64,000 bases of DNA from the NCBI GenBank assembly GCA_016790815.1, contig JAEUOG010000013.1:18155-82154 (forward strand), given 5' to 3'. The DNA is from Dechloromonas sp. (GTDB taxonomy: Bacteria > Pseudomonadota > Gammaproteobacteria > Burkholderiales > Rhodocyclaceae). Position numbers and translations under genes: made by a program. This document shows positions 26,608-34,313 of the stretch, one piece after another; the stretch's first letter is position 1, and each line of letters begins with the position of its first letter. The notes under the pieces are model-generated. The model did not search any database. It saw only the letters and a program-made list of their open reading frames with translations, and was not told the DNA's origin.

Positions 26608-27168
26608 TCAAAACTCGTTCTGTAGGCGTTTGTAGCCCTGCACCAGTTCGTGATTGGTACGTACGACGTCCTCGGAAAACTCCGTGGCTTGAGCCGTGAC
26701 ACGGGGCATGGCGGCAAGGTCGGTACGCGGGCCGATACGTTCGGTGGATGGGACATAGAAGCCGGCCGGCAACTGGGCGCCATCGACCACTGCGTTGTGG
26801 CGGACAACGCAGCCATCACCGACGGTGCAGTTGAACAGCACACTGTTGAAGCCGATGAAGACATTGTTGCCAACCACGCAGGGGCCATGGACGATGGAGC
26901 GATGGGCGATCGAGGTGTGCTCGCCGATATCGACCAGGGCGCCGGATTTGGAATGGATGACGACGCCGTCCTGAATATTTGAGTGGGCGCGGATGCGGAT
27001 CGGTTCGAGTTCGCCGGTGGCATCGACCTCGTCGGCACGGATTACGGCATAGGGGCCGACGAAGACATTTTCTTCGATGATGACCTTGCCGCAGATGATG
27101 GCAGTCTGGTCAACGTAGGCGGATTCGTGGATTTGCGGCAGGTCGCCGCGCGGGTTTTTGCGGATCAT
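26608..27168 (-). CDS. Gamma-carbonic anhydrase-like hexapeptide protein
   Basis: 186 residues of left-handed beta-helix (hexapeptide) repeats. The three metal-ligand histidines of gamma-carbonic anhydrases are present with the right spacing: one in VVIHSKSG and two, five residues apart, in SIAHRSIVHGP. Activity on CO2 is therefore possible, with zinc or iron in the site. A carbonic anhydrase paralog under Zur control is a known theme in zinc-starvation clusters, where it may replace a zinc-hungry main enzyme. It lies three bases after the QueD paralog. Confidence 0.87.
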   Translation of the reverse strand: MIRKNPRGDLPQIHESAYVDQTAIICGKVIIEENVFVGPYAVIRADEVDATGELEPIRIRAHSNIQDGVVIHSKSGALVDIGEHTSIAHRSIVHGPCVVGNNVFIGFNSVLFNCTVGDGCVVRHNAVVDGAQLPAGFYVPSTERIGPRTDLAAMPRVTAQATEFSEDVVRTNHELVQGYKRLQNEF

Positions 27169-27171
27169 GGA

Positions 27172-27753
27172 TCAGACTCGGAGGGGATTGGCGAATCGCT
27201 CGCCGCGTTTGAGCTTGTCGAACAGCTCTGGATCGGGCCAGTCGTTGCGGATGGCTTCGGAAAATTCGATGTCGTCGAGCGCGATCAGGCCCATGAGTGG
27301 GTTGATCGCATCCTCGCGGAAGCACTGGGCGTAGCCGGTTTCGGTTTCATGGACGATGACCGAATGCAGGCGCACGTCGGCTTCGCCGTTGGTCATTTCG
27401 GTGAGTTCGAGCAGGCGGTCGATCAGCACGAAGAACAGCCGCGAGAACTGCTCGGCGCTGGGCGAGACGGGAATGCGTATCCAGCGCTCGGAAAAGCGCT
27501 GGCAGGCGGCGATGTAGTCCGGGTCGTCGCCAGACCAGATGGCCACGGCGTGGTCGAAGGCGTCGATCAGCGTGCGCGGGCCGTGCTTGAGCAGGCCGAA
27601 GTCGTAAACCATCTGGCCGTGATCCAGCGCATGCGCTTCGAGCAGCAGTTCGACCTTATACGAGTGGCCATGGATCGAGTGCGAGCAGCGCCGCGTGCTG
27701 CAACCGCGCACGATGTGGGCATTCTCGAACTTGAACAGCTTGCGGATCAGCAT
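27172..27753 (-). CDS. QueD/6-pyruvoyl-tetrahydropterin synthase paralog
   Basis: 193-residue member of the zinc-dependent PTPS family, which makes 6-carboxytetrahydropterin for queuosine. Metal ligands are the histidine in ENAHIVRGC and the pair in IHGHSYKVE; the cysteine in RGC or RRC fits the catalytic position, and DFGLLK and FDHA follow. Longer than E. coli QueD (about 120 residues) with a C-terminal extension. Paralogs called QueD2 occur in Zur regulons next to COG0523 genes. The start at 27753 overlaps the end of the GTPase gene by seven bases. Confidence 0.87.
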   Translation of the reverse strand: MLIRKLFKFENAHIVRGCSTRRCSHSIHGHSYKVELLLEAHALDHGQMVYDFGLLKHGPRTLIDAFDHAVAIWSGDDPDYIAACQRFSERWIRIPVSPSAEQFSRLFFVLIDRLLELTEMTNGEADVRLHSVIVHETETGYAQCFREDAINPLMGLIALDDIEFSEAIRNDWPDPELFDKLKRGERFANPLRV

Positions 27754-28832
27754 GCCACTTTCGACTCGCCGACGTCGCGCGCGTCGCAGAACATGACAAA
27801 GGCCTGCTCGATCATCGACTGCGGCAGATCGCGGACGATGAAGACGAGGCGGCTTTTGCGGTCGTTGTAGGGTGCTTCGGCCGGCCAGTCGTCGATGCGC
27901 GCGTAGGGGTACATGACGTGCTGGACGCACTGGATCACCCGCGGTTTGTGGTCGCCAACGACATTGAGCAGGCCCTTGATGCGCAGGATGCGGTCGCCCA
28001 TGGTGTCGAGCAGCGTGGCCACGGCATCGGCGAAGAAGACCCATTGCAGCGGCTGGTCGAAGGTCAGGGCGAAGCTGTAGACGTGCGCGTCGTGGCGGTC
28101 GACATCGTGGTGATGGTGATGGCCATGCGCCTTGCGCCGTTCCTCGCGCACCTTTTCCTCGGCCAGCCAGCCGGCGACGTCCGGCGTCTTGCTGCCCGGG
28201 TCATAGAGGCCGCAGTCAGTCAGCGAGGCGACTGCGACTTCACCGCGCCGGACGTAAATTTGCGCTGCGGAGGGGTTGAGACGGGTCAGGGTTTGGCTAA
28301 GTTCGGCCAGTTGCTCCGCTGTCGCGAGGTCGCACTTGCTGAGCAGCAGGCGGTCGGCCATGGCGATCTGCTTGACTGGCTCGGCATGCGCCGCCAGTTG
28401 CTGCAAGGCATGCGTTGCATCGACAACGGTGACCACGCCATCGATGCGGAAGCGCTCGGCGACGAAGAAGTCTTCCATCAGCGTGTAGATCACCGGCGCC
28501 GGATCGGCCAGCCCGGTCGTTTCGATGATGACGCGGCTGATCGGCTTCAGCTCGCGGCGCATGCAGCGCATGAACAGTTCGGTCAGGCTGCGTGTCAGAT
28601 CGCCGCGTACCGTGCAGCAGATGCAGCCGGAATCGAGCAGGATCAGGTCTTCATCGATTTTGGTCACCAAATGATGGTCGACCGCAACACTGCCGAATTC
28701 ATTGATCAGCACGGCGGCTGTAGCCATTTCCGGCTGGCTGAGGAGATGGTTGAGCAGGGTTGTCTTGCCGGCACCGAGAAAACCGGTGAGCAGGGTGACC
28801 GGGATGCGACGTTCAATATCTTGTGATGGCAT
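27747..28832 (-). CDS. COG0523 (CobW-like) GTPase with His-rich segment
   Basis: Putative zinc metallochaperone GTPase. 361 residues: Walker [14 protein letters not shown], switch with the metal-binding CICCTV (C-x-C-C), Walker B-like IIETTGLADP and SKCD as the guanine motif. A histidine-rich loop (HGHHHHHDVDRHDAH, about 237-251) lies between the GTPase and C-terminal domains and would hold several zinc ions. It is the second COG0523 protein of the island and differs from the first by this loop. It lies eight bases after the DksA paralog. Confidence 0.93.
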   Translation of the reverse strand: MPSQDIERRIPVTLLTGFLGAGKTTLLNHLLSQPEMATAAVLINEFGSVAVDHHLVTKIDEDLILLDSGCICCTVRGDLTRSLTELFMRCMRRELKPISRVIIETTGLADPAPVIYTLMEDFFVAERFRIDGVVTVVDATHALQQLAAHAEPVKQIAMADRLLLSKCDLATAEQLAELSQTLTRLNPSAAQIYVRRGEVAVASLTDCGLYDPGSKTPDVAGWLAEEKVREERRKAHGHHHHHDVDRHDAHVYSFALTFDQPLQWVFFADAVATLLDTMGDRILRIKGLLNVVGDHKPRVIQCVQHVMYPYARIDDWPAEAPYNDRKSRLVFIVRDLPQSMIEQAFVMFCDARDVGESKVAC

Positions 28833-28840
28833 GCAGGGCC

Positions 28841-29263
28841 TTATCCGCCAAACTGGCGCTTGCGTTGTTCATGACGCTCCTGCGCCTCCAGAGTCAGGCT
28901 CGCCGTAGAGCGGGCCAACAGGCGTGCAATGCCGATCGGCTCGCCTGTTTCCTCGCACCAGCCGTAGGTGCCGGCTTCTATACGCTTTAGGGCCTGGGCG
29001 ATTTTCTTGAGCAGCTTGCGCTCGCGGTCACGCACGCGTAGTTCCAGCGTGTGCTCTTCCTCGGCACTGGCCCGATCTGTAGGATCTGGAGCCGCTTCGG
29101 TTTCCTGCAGGTGATGTGAGGTTGACTCCGCCGCATCGCGCAAGGTTTTTTCCTCGTCGAGCAGGCGCTGCTTGAAGGTCAGCAACTGAGCCTCGGACAT
29201 ATACTCTGAGTCCGGCGCGGCCAGCAATTCAGCATCGCTCAACAATTTGATTGCCTTGCTCAC
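28841..29263 (-). CDS. dksA2: DksA paralog lacking the zinc-finger cysteines
   Basis: 140-residue RNA polymerase-binding stringent-response factor. The coiled-coil region (LTFKQRLLDEEKTLRDA, then the acidic tip with DPTDRASAEEE) is intact. In the C-terminal globule only the first of the four zinc cysteines remains (GWCEETGEPIGI); the other three positions are T, T and A (CEET, SLTLEA). It should fold without zinc, as P. aeruginosa DksA2 does, and stand in for DksA when zinc is short. It lies within the Zur-type operon, three bases after the GTPase gene. Confidence 0.92.
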   Translation of the reverse strand: MSKAIKLLSDAELLAAPDSEYMSEAQLLTFKQRLLDEEKTLRDAAESTSHHLQETEAAPDPTDRASAEEEHTLELRVRDRERKLLKKIAQALKRIEAGTYGWCEETGEPIGIARLLARSTASLTLEAQERHEQRKRQFGG

Positions 29264-29266
29264 GAT

Positions 29267-30499
29267 TCAATCCTCCTCGTCTTCTTCAATAGACCAGAGG
29301 GGAAACGGGTCTTCATAACGCACCCAGGCTTCCGGCCCCGCTGCCAGTTCGGCATCGTTCAGCAGGCAGGCATCGAAGGACTGGCGCAACGCAGCTTCGT
29401 CCATCTCGATGCCGATCATCACCAGTTCCTGCTGTGCATCGCCATAAGGCTCCACCCAGCGCTCCAGGATGATCTGGCGGTTTTCCTCGTCCTGCGGCCA
29501 TTCCGCCTCAGGTACGGCAACCCACCACAGGCCGCCCAGCTCGTGCCGGGTCACCGGGCCGGCCTGCGACCAGCTGCCGACCAGACCGGGGCGCGAAGCG
29601 AGCCAGAAATAGCCTTTCGAGCGGATGACGCCCGGCCATTCCTGGTTGATCCACTCGTAAAAGCGCGCGGGATGGAAAGGCCGGCGAGCGTGATAGACGA
29701 AGCTCGAAATGCCGTATTCCTCGGTTTCCGGAATGTGTTCGCCGCGCAGTTCCTGCAACCAGCCCGGCGCATCCGCCGCCTGCTCGAAATCGAAGCGGTT
29801 TGTATTGAGGATGCGTTCGAGCGGCACCTGGCTGAATTGGGCATGAACGATGTCGGCACGTGGATTGAGCGCGCGCAGGATGGCTTCGAGACGGGCGACG
29901 TCTTCCGGCGGCAACAGATCGGTCTTGTTGAGGACGATGACGTCACAGAATTCGACCTGCTCGACCAGCAGATTGACCACGGTGCGCTGGTCGTCTTCGC
30001 CCAGGCTTTCGCCGCGGTCGCCGATGTAATCCTGCGAGCTATAGTCGTGCAGGAAGTTGAAGCCGTCCACCACCGTGACCATGGTATCCAGCCGCGAAAT
30101 GTCCGACAGGCTGGTGCCGTCCTCGTCGCGAAAAGTAAATGTCTCGGCCACCGGCATTGGCTCGGAGATGCCTGTCGATTCAATGAGCAGGTAATCGAAA
30201 CGCTTTTCCTTGGCCAGCCGGGCGATTTCGATCAGCAGGTCTTCGCGCAGCGTGCAACAGATGCAACCGTTGCTCATCTCGACCATCTTCTCCTCGGCGC
30301 GCGACAGCTCGGCTCCCCCCTCGGCGACCAGCCGGGCATCGATGTTGACCTCGGACATGTCATTGACGATGACTGCCACGCGCAAACCCTGGCGATTGTT
30401 CAGGACATGGTTGAGCAGCGTGGTCTTGCCGGCACCGAGAAAGCCGGACAAGACAGTGACCGGGAGGCGGGGATCAGTTTTGTTCAGTTGGTTGGTCAT
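29267..30499 (-). CDS. zigA: COG0523 GTPase of the ZigA/YciC type
   Basis: 410-residue putative zinc chaperone GTPase. Walker [14 protein letters not shown], metal motif [21 protein letters not shown] characteristic of the ZigA/YciC subgroup, and NKTDLL as the guanine motif. The C-terminal domain has [11 protein letters not shown] and a very acidic end (SIEEDEED). There is no His-rich loop, unlike the second COG0523 protein here. The start at 30499 is two bases after the HisI paralog. Members of this subgroup are the classic Zur targets. Confidence 0.95.
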   Translation of the reverse strand: MTNQLNKTDPRLPVTVLSGFLGAGKTTLLNHVLNNRQGLRVAVIVNDMSEVNIDARLVAEGGAELSRAEEKMVEMSNGCICCTLREDLLIEIARLAKEKRFDYLLIESTGISEPMPVAETFTFRDEDGTSLSDISRLDTMVTVVDGFNFLHDYSSQDYIGDRGESLGEDDQRTVVNLLVEQVEFCDVIVLNKTDLLPPEDVARLEAILRALNPRADIVHAQFSQVPLERILNTNRFDFEQAADAPGWLQELRGEHIPETEEYGISSFVYHARRPFHPARFYEWINQEWPGVIRSKGYFWLASRPGLVGSWSQAGPVTRHELGGLWWVAVPEAEWPQDEENRQIILERWVEPYGDAQQELVMIGIEMDEAALRQSFDACLLNDAELAAGPEAWVRYEDPFPLWSIEEDEED

Positions 30500-30501
30500 T
30501 A

Positions 30502-30924
30502 TTATTTCTGATGGATAGGGGGTTGAATCGGGGCCGAGATCACTTCCACACGTTCGCCCCTGACCGCGTTGTAAAAGCAGCTGGGTCGCCCGGTATGGCA
30601 AGCCCCGCCGAGCTGGTCGACGAGCAGCAGGATTGCGTCGCCATCGCAATCGAAGCGGGTTTCGACTACCCGTTGCCGACAGCCGGAGGTTTCGCCCTTG
30701 CGCCACAAACTCTGGCGCGAACGCGACCAGTAGCAGGCAAAACCGGTTGCCAGTGTTTCTTCGATGGCGGCACGATTCATCCAGGCCAGCATCAACACTT
30801 CGCGGGTATCGAACTGCTGGGCGATGGCCGCGACCAGACCTTGCTGATCGAAGGGTAATTCGGCCAGCACGTCGGAAAGCGGCAAGCTCGCGCCGATGGG
30901 GGCGCCTTCAAGTCGGGGTAACAT
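30502..30924 (-). CDS. hisI2: HisI paralog (phosphoribosyl-AMP cyclohydrolase)
   Basis: Third-step histidine biosynthesis enzyme family, zinc-dependent. About 140 residues. Motifs [27 protein letters not shown] and [11 protein letters not shown] contain the three cysteines and aspartates of the metal sites. The residue after ETSG is cysteine, which is uncommon. The start is placed at 30924 because ATGs at 30942 and 30951 lie at or inside the presumed operator and transcription start. A HisI paralog next to zigA is a known Zur-regulon feature. It is the first gene of the leftward zinc island. Confidence 0.9.
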   Translation of the reverse strand: MLPRLEGAPIGASLPLSDVLAELPFDQQGLVAAIAQQFDTREVLMLAWMNRAAIEETLATGFACYWSRSRQSLWRKGETSGCRQRVVETRFDCDGDAILLLVDQLGGACHTGRPSCFYNAVRGERVEVISAPIQPPIHQK

Positions 30925-30944
30925 AGGGGCTTCTGGATACATGG

Positions 30945-30968
30945 AATGCAATGTTATAACATTGCATT
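30945..30968. promoter_or_regulatory. Perfect 24-bp palindrome, probable Zur box
   Basis: The half-site AATGCAATGTTA is followed by its exact reverse complement. The centre contains GTTATAAC, which gives a TATAAC -10 box on both strands, so bound Zur would block both hisI2 (left) and zur (right). The sequence resembles known Zur boxes, which are AT-rich dyads with TGTTATANNATAACA-like cores. I see no second copy upstream of znuA, zrgA or the TonB gene. Confidence 0.85.
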
Positions 30969-30989
30969 TGTACCACCAAGGCCGAACTT

Positions 30990-31472
30990 ATGAGACCCGC
31001 TGTTTCCGACGTTGAAAATCCGCTCGCCGATTGTGAAAACACGCAGGCCCTTGACCGGGCAGAAGCCTCTTGCCGGGCCCGGGGAGCCAGTCTGACGGCG
31101 ATCCGCCGCGAGGTTCTGGATCTGCTTTACCGCAGCCCGACCGGCGTCAAGGCCTACGATCTATTGGCCCGGATCAAGGAAGCCCGGCCCGGTGCTTCGC
31201 CGCCCACCGTTTATCGTGCTCTGGATTTTTTGATTGATCAGGGTCTGGCACACAAGATCGGCCGGATGAATCTCTTCGTTGCCTGCCGACATGCTTCCCA
31301 CCAAATCCCAAGCCTGTTTCTGGTCTGCCCGAAATGCAGTGGCGTGACCGAATTGCAGGAGCAATCGGTGATGAGTGCGCTATCGACCAGTCTGGCCGCG
31401 GCTGGACATCGTCTGGAAAGTCCGGAGGTAGAAATCAGCGCAATTTGCCCGAAGTGTGTTGGCGCAGGATAG
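30990..31472 (+). CDS. zur: Zinc uptake regulator, Fur family
   Basis: 160-residue repressor that binds DNA when zinc is bound. A winged helix-turn-helix occupies about residues 30-100 (AIRREVLDLLYRSPTGVKAYD, SPPTVYRALDFLIDQGLAHKI). The dimerisation domain has the two structural-zinc pairs CPKC (in LFLVCPKCSG and ICPKCVG) and a sensory region ACRHASHQ. The missing His-rich HHDH-type Fur motif and the setting among zinc genes favour Zur over Fur. It is divergent from the island it presumably controls and shares its operator, hence is likely autoregulated. Confidence 0.94.
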   Translation: MRPAVSDVENPLADCENTQALDRAEASCRARGASLTAIRREVLDLLYRSPTGVKAYDLLARIKEARPGASPPTVYRALDFLIDQGLAHKIGRMNLFVACRHASHQIPSLFLVCPKCSGVTELQEQSVMSALSTSLAAAGHRLESPEVEISAICPKCVGAG

Positions 31473-31548
31473 ATGTGCAATATTCAAGTGCTCGAAGCTC
31501 GTCGCTGTGCTTCGCCCTTGTCACGGGCTATCGGCGAAGGATCGCTAC

Positions 31549-31747
31549 CGACTGCGGCAAGACTGCCCGACCAGGCACGCGGCGACATCCACCAGAAAGC
31601 CCGCGAAGCCTGCACGGATAAATTCGGCCCGGAACACAAGGCCTGGCTGCGTGAGCAGTTCGGGGTCAAATAGCGCCAAGGAGTGCCGGGAAACCGGCAT
31701 TTCATTTTAGGGCCAGTTTTTCGGTTGACCGTAGTAGCGCTGCCTCC
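31549..31747 (+). pseudogene. Duplicated 3' end of the cysteine-patterned gene plus downstream repeat
   Basis: This stretch is strongly similar to 16021-16217: the codons for QARxDxHQKAREACxDKFGP, a stop at the same place, the bases after the stop and the dispersed repeat all recur. Here two cysteine codons are changed (QARCD to QARGD, KACLRE to KAWLRE) and the upstream two thirds of the gene are missing. An open frame from 31473 joins it to unrelated sequence (MCNIQVLEARR). I read it as a dead fragment, though a short protein is not excluded. Confidence 0.75.
31699..31734 (-). repeat. Dispersed repeat copy 5
   Basis: On the minus strand CTACGGTCAACCGAAAAACT then GGCCCTAAAATGAAAT. It is the tail of the duplicated fragment and corresponds to copy 3. 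Confidence 0.82.
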
Positions 31748-31796
31748 CCGTCTCTCAGGTGTTAGCCTGAAAGATGGGGAGGCAGCAGCCATTTTT
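31739..31796. terminator. Strong stem-loop terminator between convergent units
   Basis: GCTGCCTCCCC (31739-31749) pairs perfectly with GGGGAGGCAGC (31776-31786). A second TCAGG/CCTGA stem lies inside, and a T tract (ATTTTT) follows at 31791-31796. It ends rightward transcription from zur and the gene fragment; leftward transcription from the phosphorelay operon also meets it. Confidence 0.8.
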
Positions 31797-31804
31797 CGAA
31801 TGCT

Positions 31805-33838
31805 TTAACGAGCTGAGGACGCCAACCACTTCAAGAGCTTGGCAAAGAGTGTATTCGGGTCTACGGGCTTGGCGATGAAGTCATTCATCCCGGCGGCAAA
31901 ACAGCGCTCGCTGTCTTCATTGAACGCATTCGCGGTCATGGCGAGAATGGGCACCGATTCCCTGAATTTCCGGATCTCGCGAGTTGCTTCCAGTCCGTTC
32001 AAGAGCGGCATTTGCATGTCCATCAGAATCAACGCGTACTCGTTGGACCTGACGAGGTCCAACGCCTCCATACCATCCCTGGCCGTGTCGATAGCCAGCC
32101 CGGTATTGCCGAGCAGTTCGATCATCACTTCAAGGTTGATTGGCTCATCTTCAACGAGAAGCACCCTGCATCCGTGAAAATCACGTTTCAGCGATGCTTC
32201 TGAAGAGTCCGGGTACGTGGCATCTTGCATCCGGCTTGCCCCTTCGCCTTTTCTGAGTCTTGCGGTAAACCAGAACGCGCTTCCCACGCCCGGCGTACTG
32301 ACCACCCCGGCATCCCCCCCCATGAGTTGCGCCAGTTTCTTGGTGATGGCAAGGCCAAGGCCGGTGCCTCCATATTTTCTGGTCGTTGAGTTATCCGCCT
32401 GCTCGAAGGAGGCAAACAGTTTCTCGATCACTTCCGGTGCTATGCCAATGCCTGTGTCCTGAACTTCAAAACGCACCAGAACACGGCCGTCGGACTCATC
32501 CTGCGTGGTTGTGCGCAAAATGACGCTGCCAGAATCCGTAAACTTGATGGCATTGCTCGCGTAATTGAGCAAGGCCTGCTGCAAACGCGTGGCATCACCC
32601 AGCAGGTGGTAGGAGTCCGTTACAGTGTTAACCTGGAGTTTGATTTTCTTTGCCTGCGCTTTTTCGAAGAGCATCGAGGCGACATTGGCAACAATATTGC
32701 CAATATTGATATCCGACTCTTCCAGCGTGAATTTCCCGGCTTCGATCTTGGACAAATCCAGAACGGCGTTGATGATATCGAGCAAATGCTTGCCGGCAGC
32801 TTCCATTTTATCCAGGCGCTCAGCCTGCTCAGGCGTTACGCCGCCACGGCGCAGCAAATGCACCATGCCGGTTATGGCGTTGAGCGGCGTACGAATTTCA
32901 TGCGATACATTGGCCAGGAACGAACTCTTGATGACGTTGGCCGATTCGGCCAGAAGCTTTGCCCGCGACAACATCTGGTTGGATAGCTCGAGTTCAGCGG
33001 TACGCTCAAGCAGTTTGGCATGCAACCGCCGAGTCGTCTGATCCAGACGAAAACGGTGCAGGGCGTGCTCTATCGCGTGAGGCAACTGCACCAGATAGTT
33101 ATCCCGCTTGACCAGATAATCGCTTGCCCCGAGGCGCAACAAGGCCACTGCGGTGGCTTCATCCCCTTTCCCGGTAATCACGACGAATGGCAGTTCAATC
33201 TGCAGGCGCTTGGCTTCGTGAATGAATTCCAGGGCATTCATGCCCGGGACGCGCAAATCGGTCAGAACCAGGTCGATATCATGAGGCCCGCTCAGAAGTG
33301 CCAGGGCATCCTGACAGCTATTGATCAGCCTCAACTTGAGGCGTGGCGCATAGGTAGCGAAATGATGCTCGGTCAATTCGGCATCCATTTCGTTGGGCTC
33401 GATGTACAACACATGCTGATCGCGCATCACGATGTCATCGACCAGGAAACTCCGTTTTCCATGCCCGAGGATGGTCGACCGCAACAATGCCGGCAGGGTT
33501 TGCAGATATTCGCCATCCTTGCGCACATAGTCCGAAGCCCCTGCCCGTAGCGCACACGCCACGGTCTCGTCGTCACCGACGCCGGTCACCATGACCACTG
33601 GCAGGAGATGACCCTCAGCGCGCAAACCAGTCAGGAGATCCAGCCCGTCCATATCCGGCAGATGATTATCGAGCAACAGGAGAGCATAGGGCTGCATCGA
33701 CAGGTGCTCCCTGCAAGCAGCACCCGTATCGACTACCTCGATCGAGAAATCTTTGGCCTCGTGGGCAAAATGCTCACGCGTCATGTCCGCATCCAGAGGG
33801 TTGTCTTCAGCGTACAGCACGCGGAAAGTTGTTGTCAT
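31805..33838 (-). CDS. Hybrid histidine kinase, REC-REC-HisKA-HATPase-REC
   Basis: 677-residue cytoplasmic signalling protein. Two receiver domains come first (about 5-125 with [13 protein letters not shown], and about 140-260 with [13 protein letters not shown]), then the kinase with the H-box [14 protein letters not shown] (about 335), ATP-binding boxes NAIKFT, DTGIGI and GGTGLGL, and a third receiver (about 550-670, [13 protein letters not shown]). No sensor or membrane domain is present, so input arrives by phosphotransfer to the first receivers. It lies one base after the response regulator gene. The start at 33838 is preferred to an extension to 33961 that runs into that gene. Confidence 0.93.
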   Translation of the reverse strand: MTTTFRVLYAEDNPLDADMTREHFAHEAKDFSIEVVDTGAACREHLSMQPYALLLLDNHLPDMDGLDLLTGLRAEGHLLPVVMVTGVGDDETVACALRAGASDYVRKDGEYLQTLPALLRSTILGHGKRSFLVDDIVMRDQHVLYIEPNEMDAELTEHHFATYAPRLKLRLINSCQDALALLSGPHDIDLVLTDLRVPGMNALEFIHEAKRLQIELPFVVITGKGDEATAVALLRLGASDYLVKRDNYLVQLPHAIEHALHRFRLDQTTRRLHAKLLERTAELELSNQMLSRAKLLAESANVIKSSFLANVSHEIRTPLNAITGMVHLLRRGGVTPEQAERLDKMEAAGKHLLDIINAVLDLSKIEAGKFTLEESDINIGNIVANVASMLFEKAQAKKIKLQVNTVTDSYHLLGDATRLQQALLNYASNAIKFTDSGSVILRTTTQDESDGRVLVRFEVQDTGIGIAPEVIEKLFASFEQADNSTTRKYGGTGLGLAITKKLAQLMGGDAGVVSTPGVGSAFWFTARLRKGEGASRMQDATYPDSSEASLKRDFHGCRVLLVEDEPINLEVMIELLGNTGLAIDTARDGMEALDLVRSNEYALILMDMQMPLLNGLEATREIRKFRESVPILAMTANAFNEDSERCFAAGMNDFIAKPVDPNTLFAKLLKWLASSAR

Positions 33839-33839
33839 T

Positions 33840-34313
33840 TCAGCCTCCACCTTGTGGGCCAAAAGGTGCTTCGTTCGACAAAATCCAGTAGACCTTGATG
33901 TGGCTGACCACCTCTGCAAACCTGATGAAATCAACAGGCTTGAGGATGTAGGAGTTGGCACCCTCCTGGTAGGCGGCCTTGATATCGCAGTTGTCGCTGG
34001 ACGTCGTCATCACGATGACCGGCACCAGCTGCCAGTTGGGTTGCTTGCGGGCATGGCGCAAAACATCGATGCCGTCTATTTTCGGCAAGCGCAAGTCAAG
34101 CAGGACAAGAAGTGGGAAGCAAGGGTCACTGGAGTCACCATGTGCATCAATGAAGGCCTTTGCCTCTTCGCCGTCCCGGCAAACCAGCACCGGGTTGGCG
34201 ACAGCATGCTCCTCAAAGGCCTGCAGGCAAAAATCCAGATCCATGTCGCTGTCTTCCACGAGCAAAATGGGGCGCAGAGTGGAACCCGGATTCAGCACAC
34301 ATTCTGAAGTCAA
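33840..34313 (-). CDS. Single-domain response regulator (Rcp1 type)
   Basis: 157 residues, one receiver domain with acidic pocket ED ([13 protein letters not shown]), phospho-acceptor aspartate in [12 protein letters not shown] in VMTTSS and K in ILKPVDF. The loop after alpha-2 ([20 protein letters not shown]) is typical of Rcp1-like regulators that partner phytochrome-type kinases. No output domain. It overlaps the sensor kinase gene by four bases and is the likely shuttle to the hybrid kinase. Confidence 0.93.
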   Translation of the reverse strand: MTSECVLNPGSTLRPILLVEDSDMDLDFCLQAFEEHAVANPVLVCRDGEEAKAFIDAHGDSSDPCFPLLVLLDLRLPKIDGIDVLRHARKQPNWQLVPVIVMTTSSDNCDIKAAYQEGANSYILKPVDFIRFAEVVSHIKVYWILSNEAPFGPQGGG

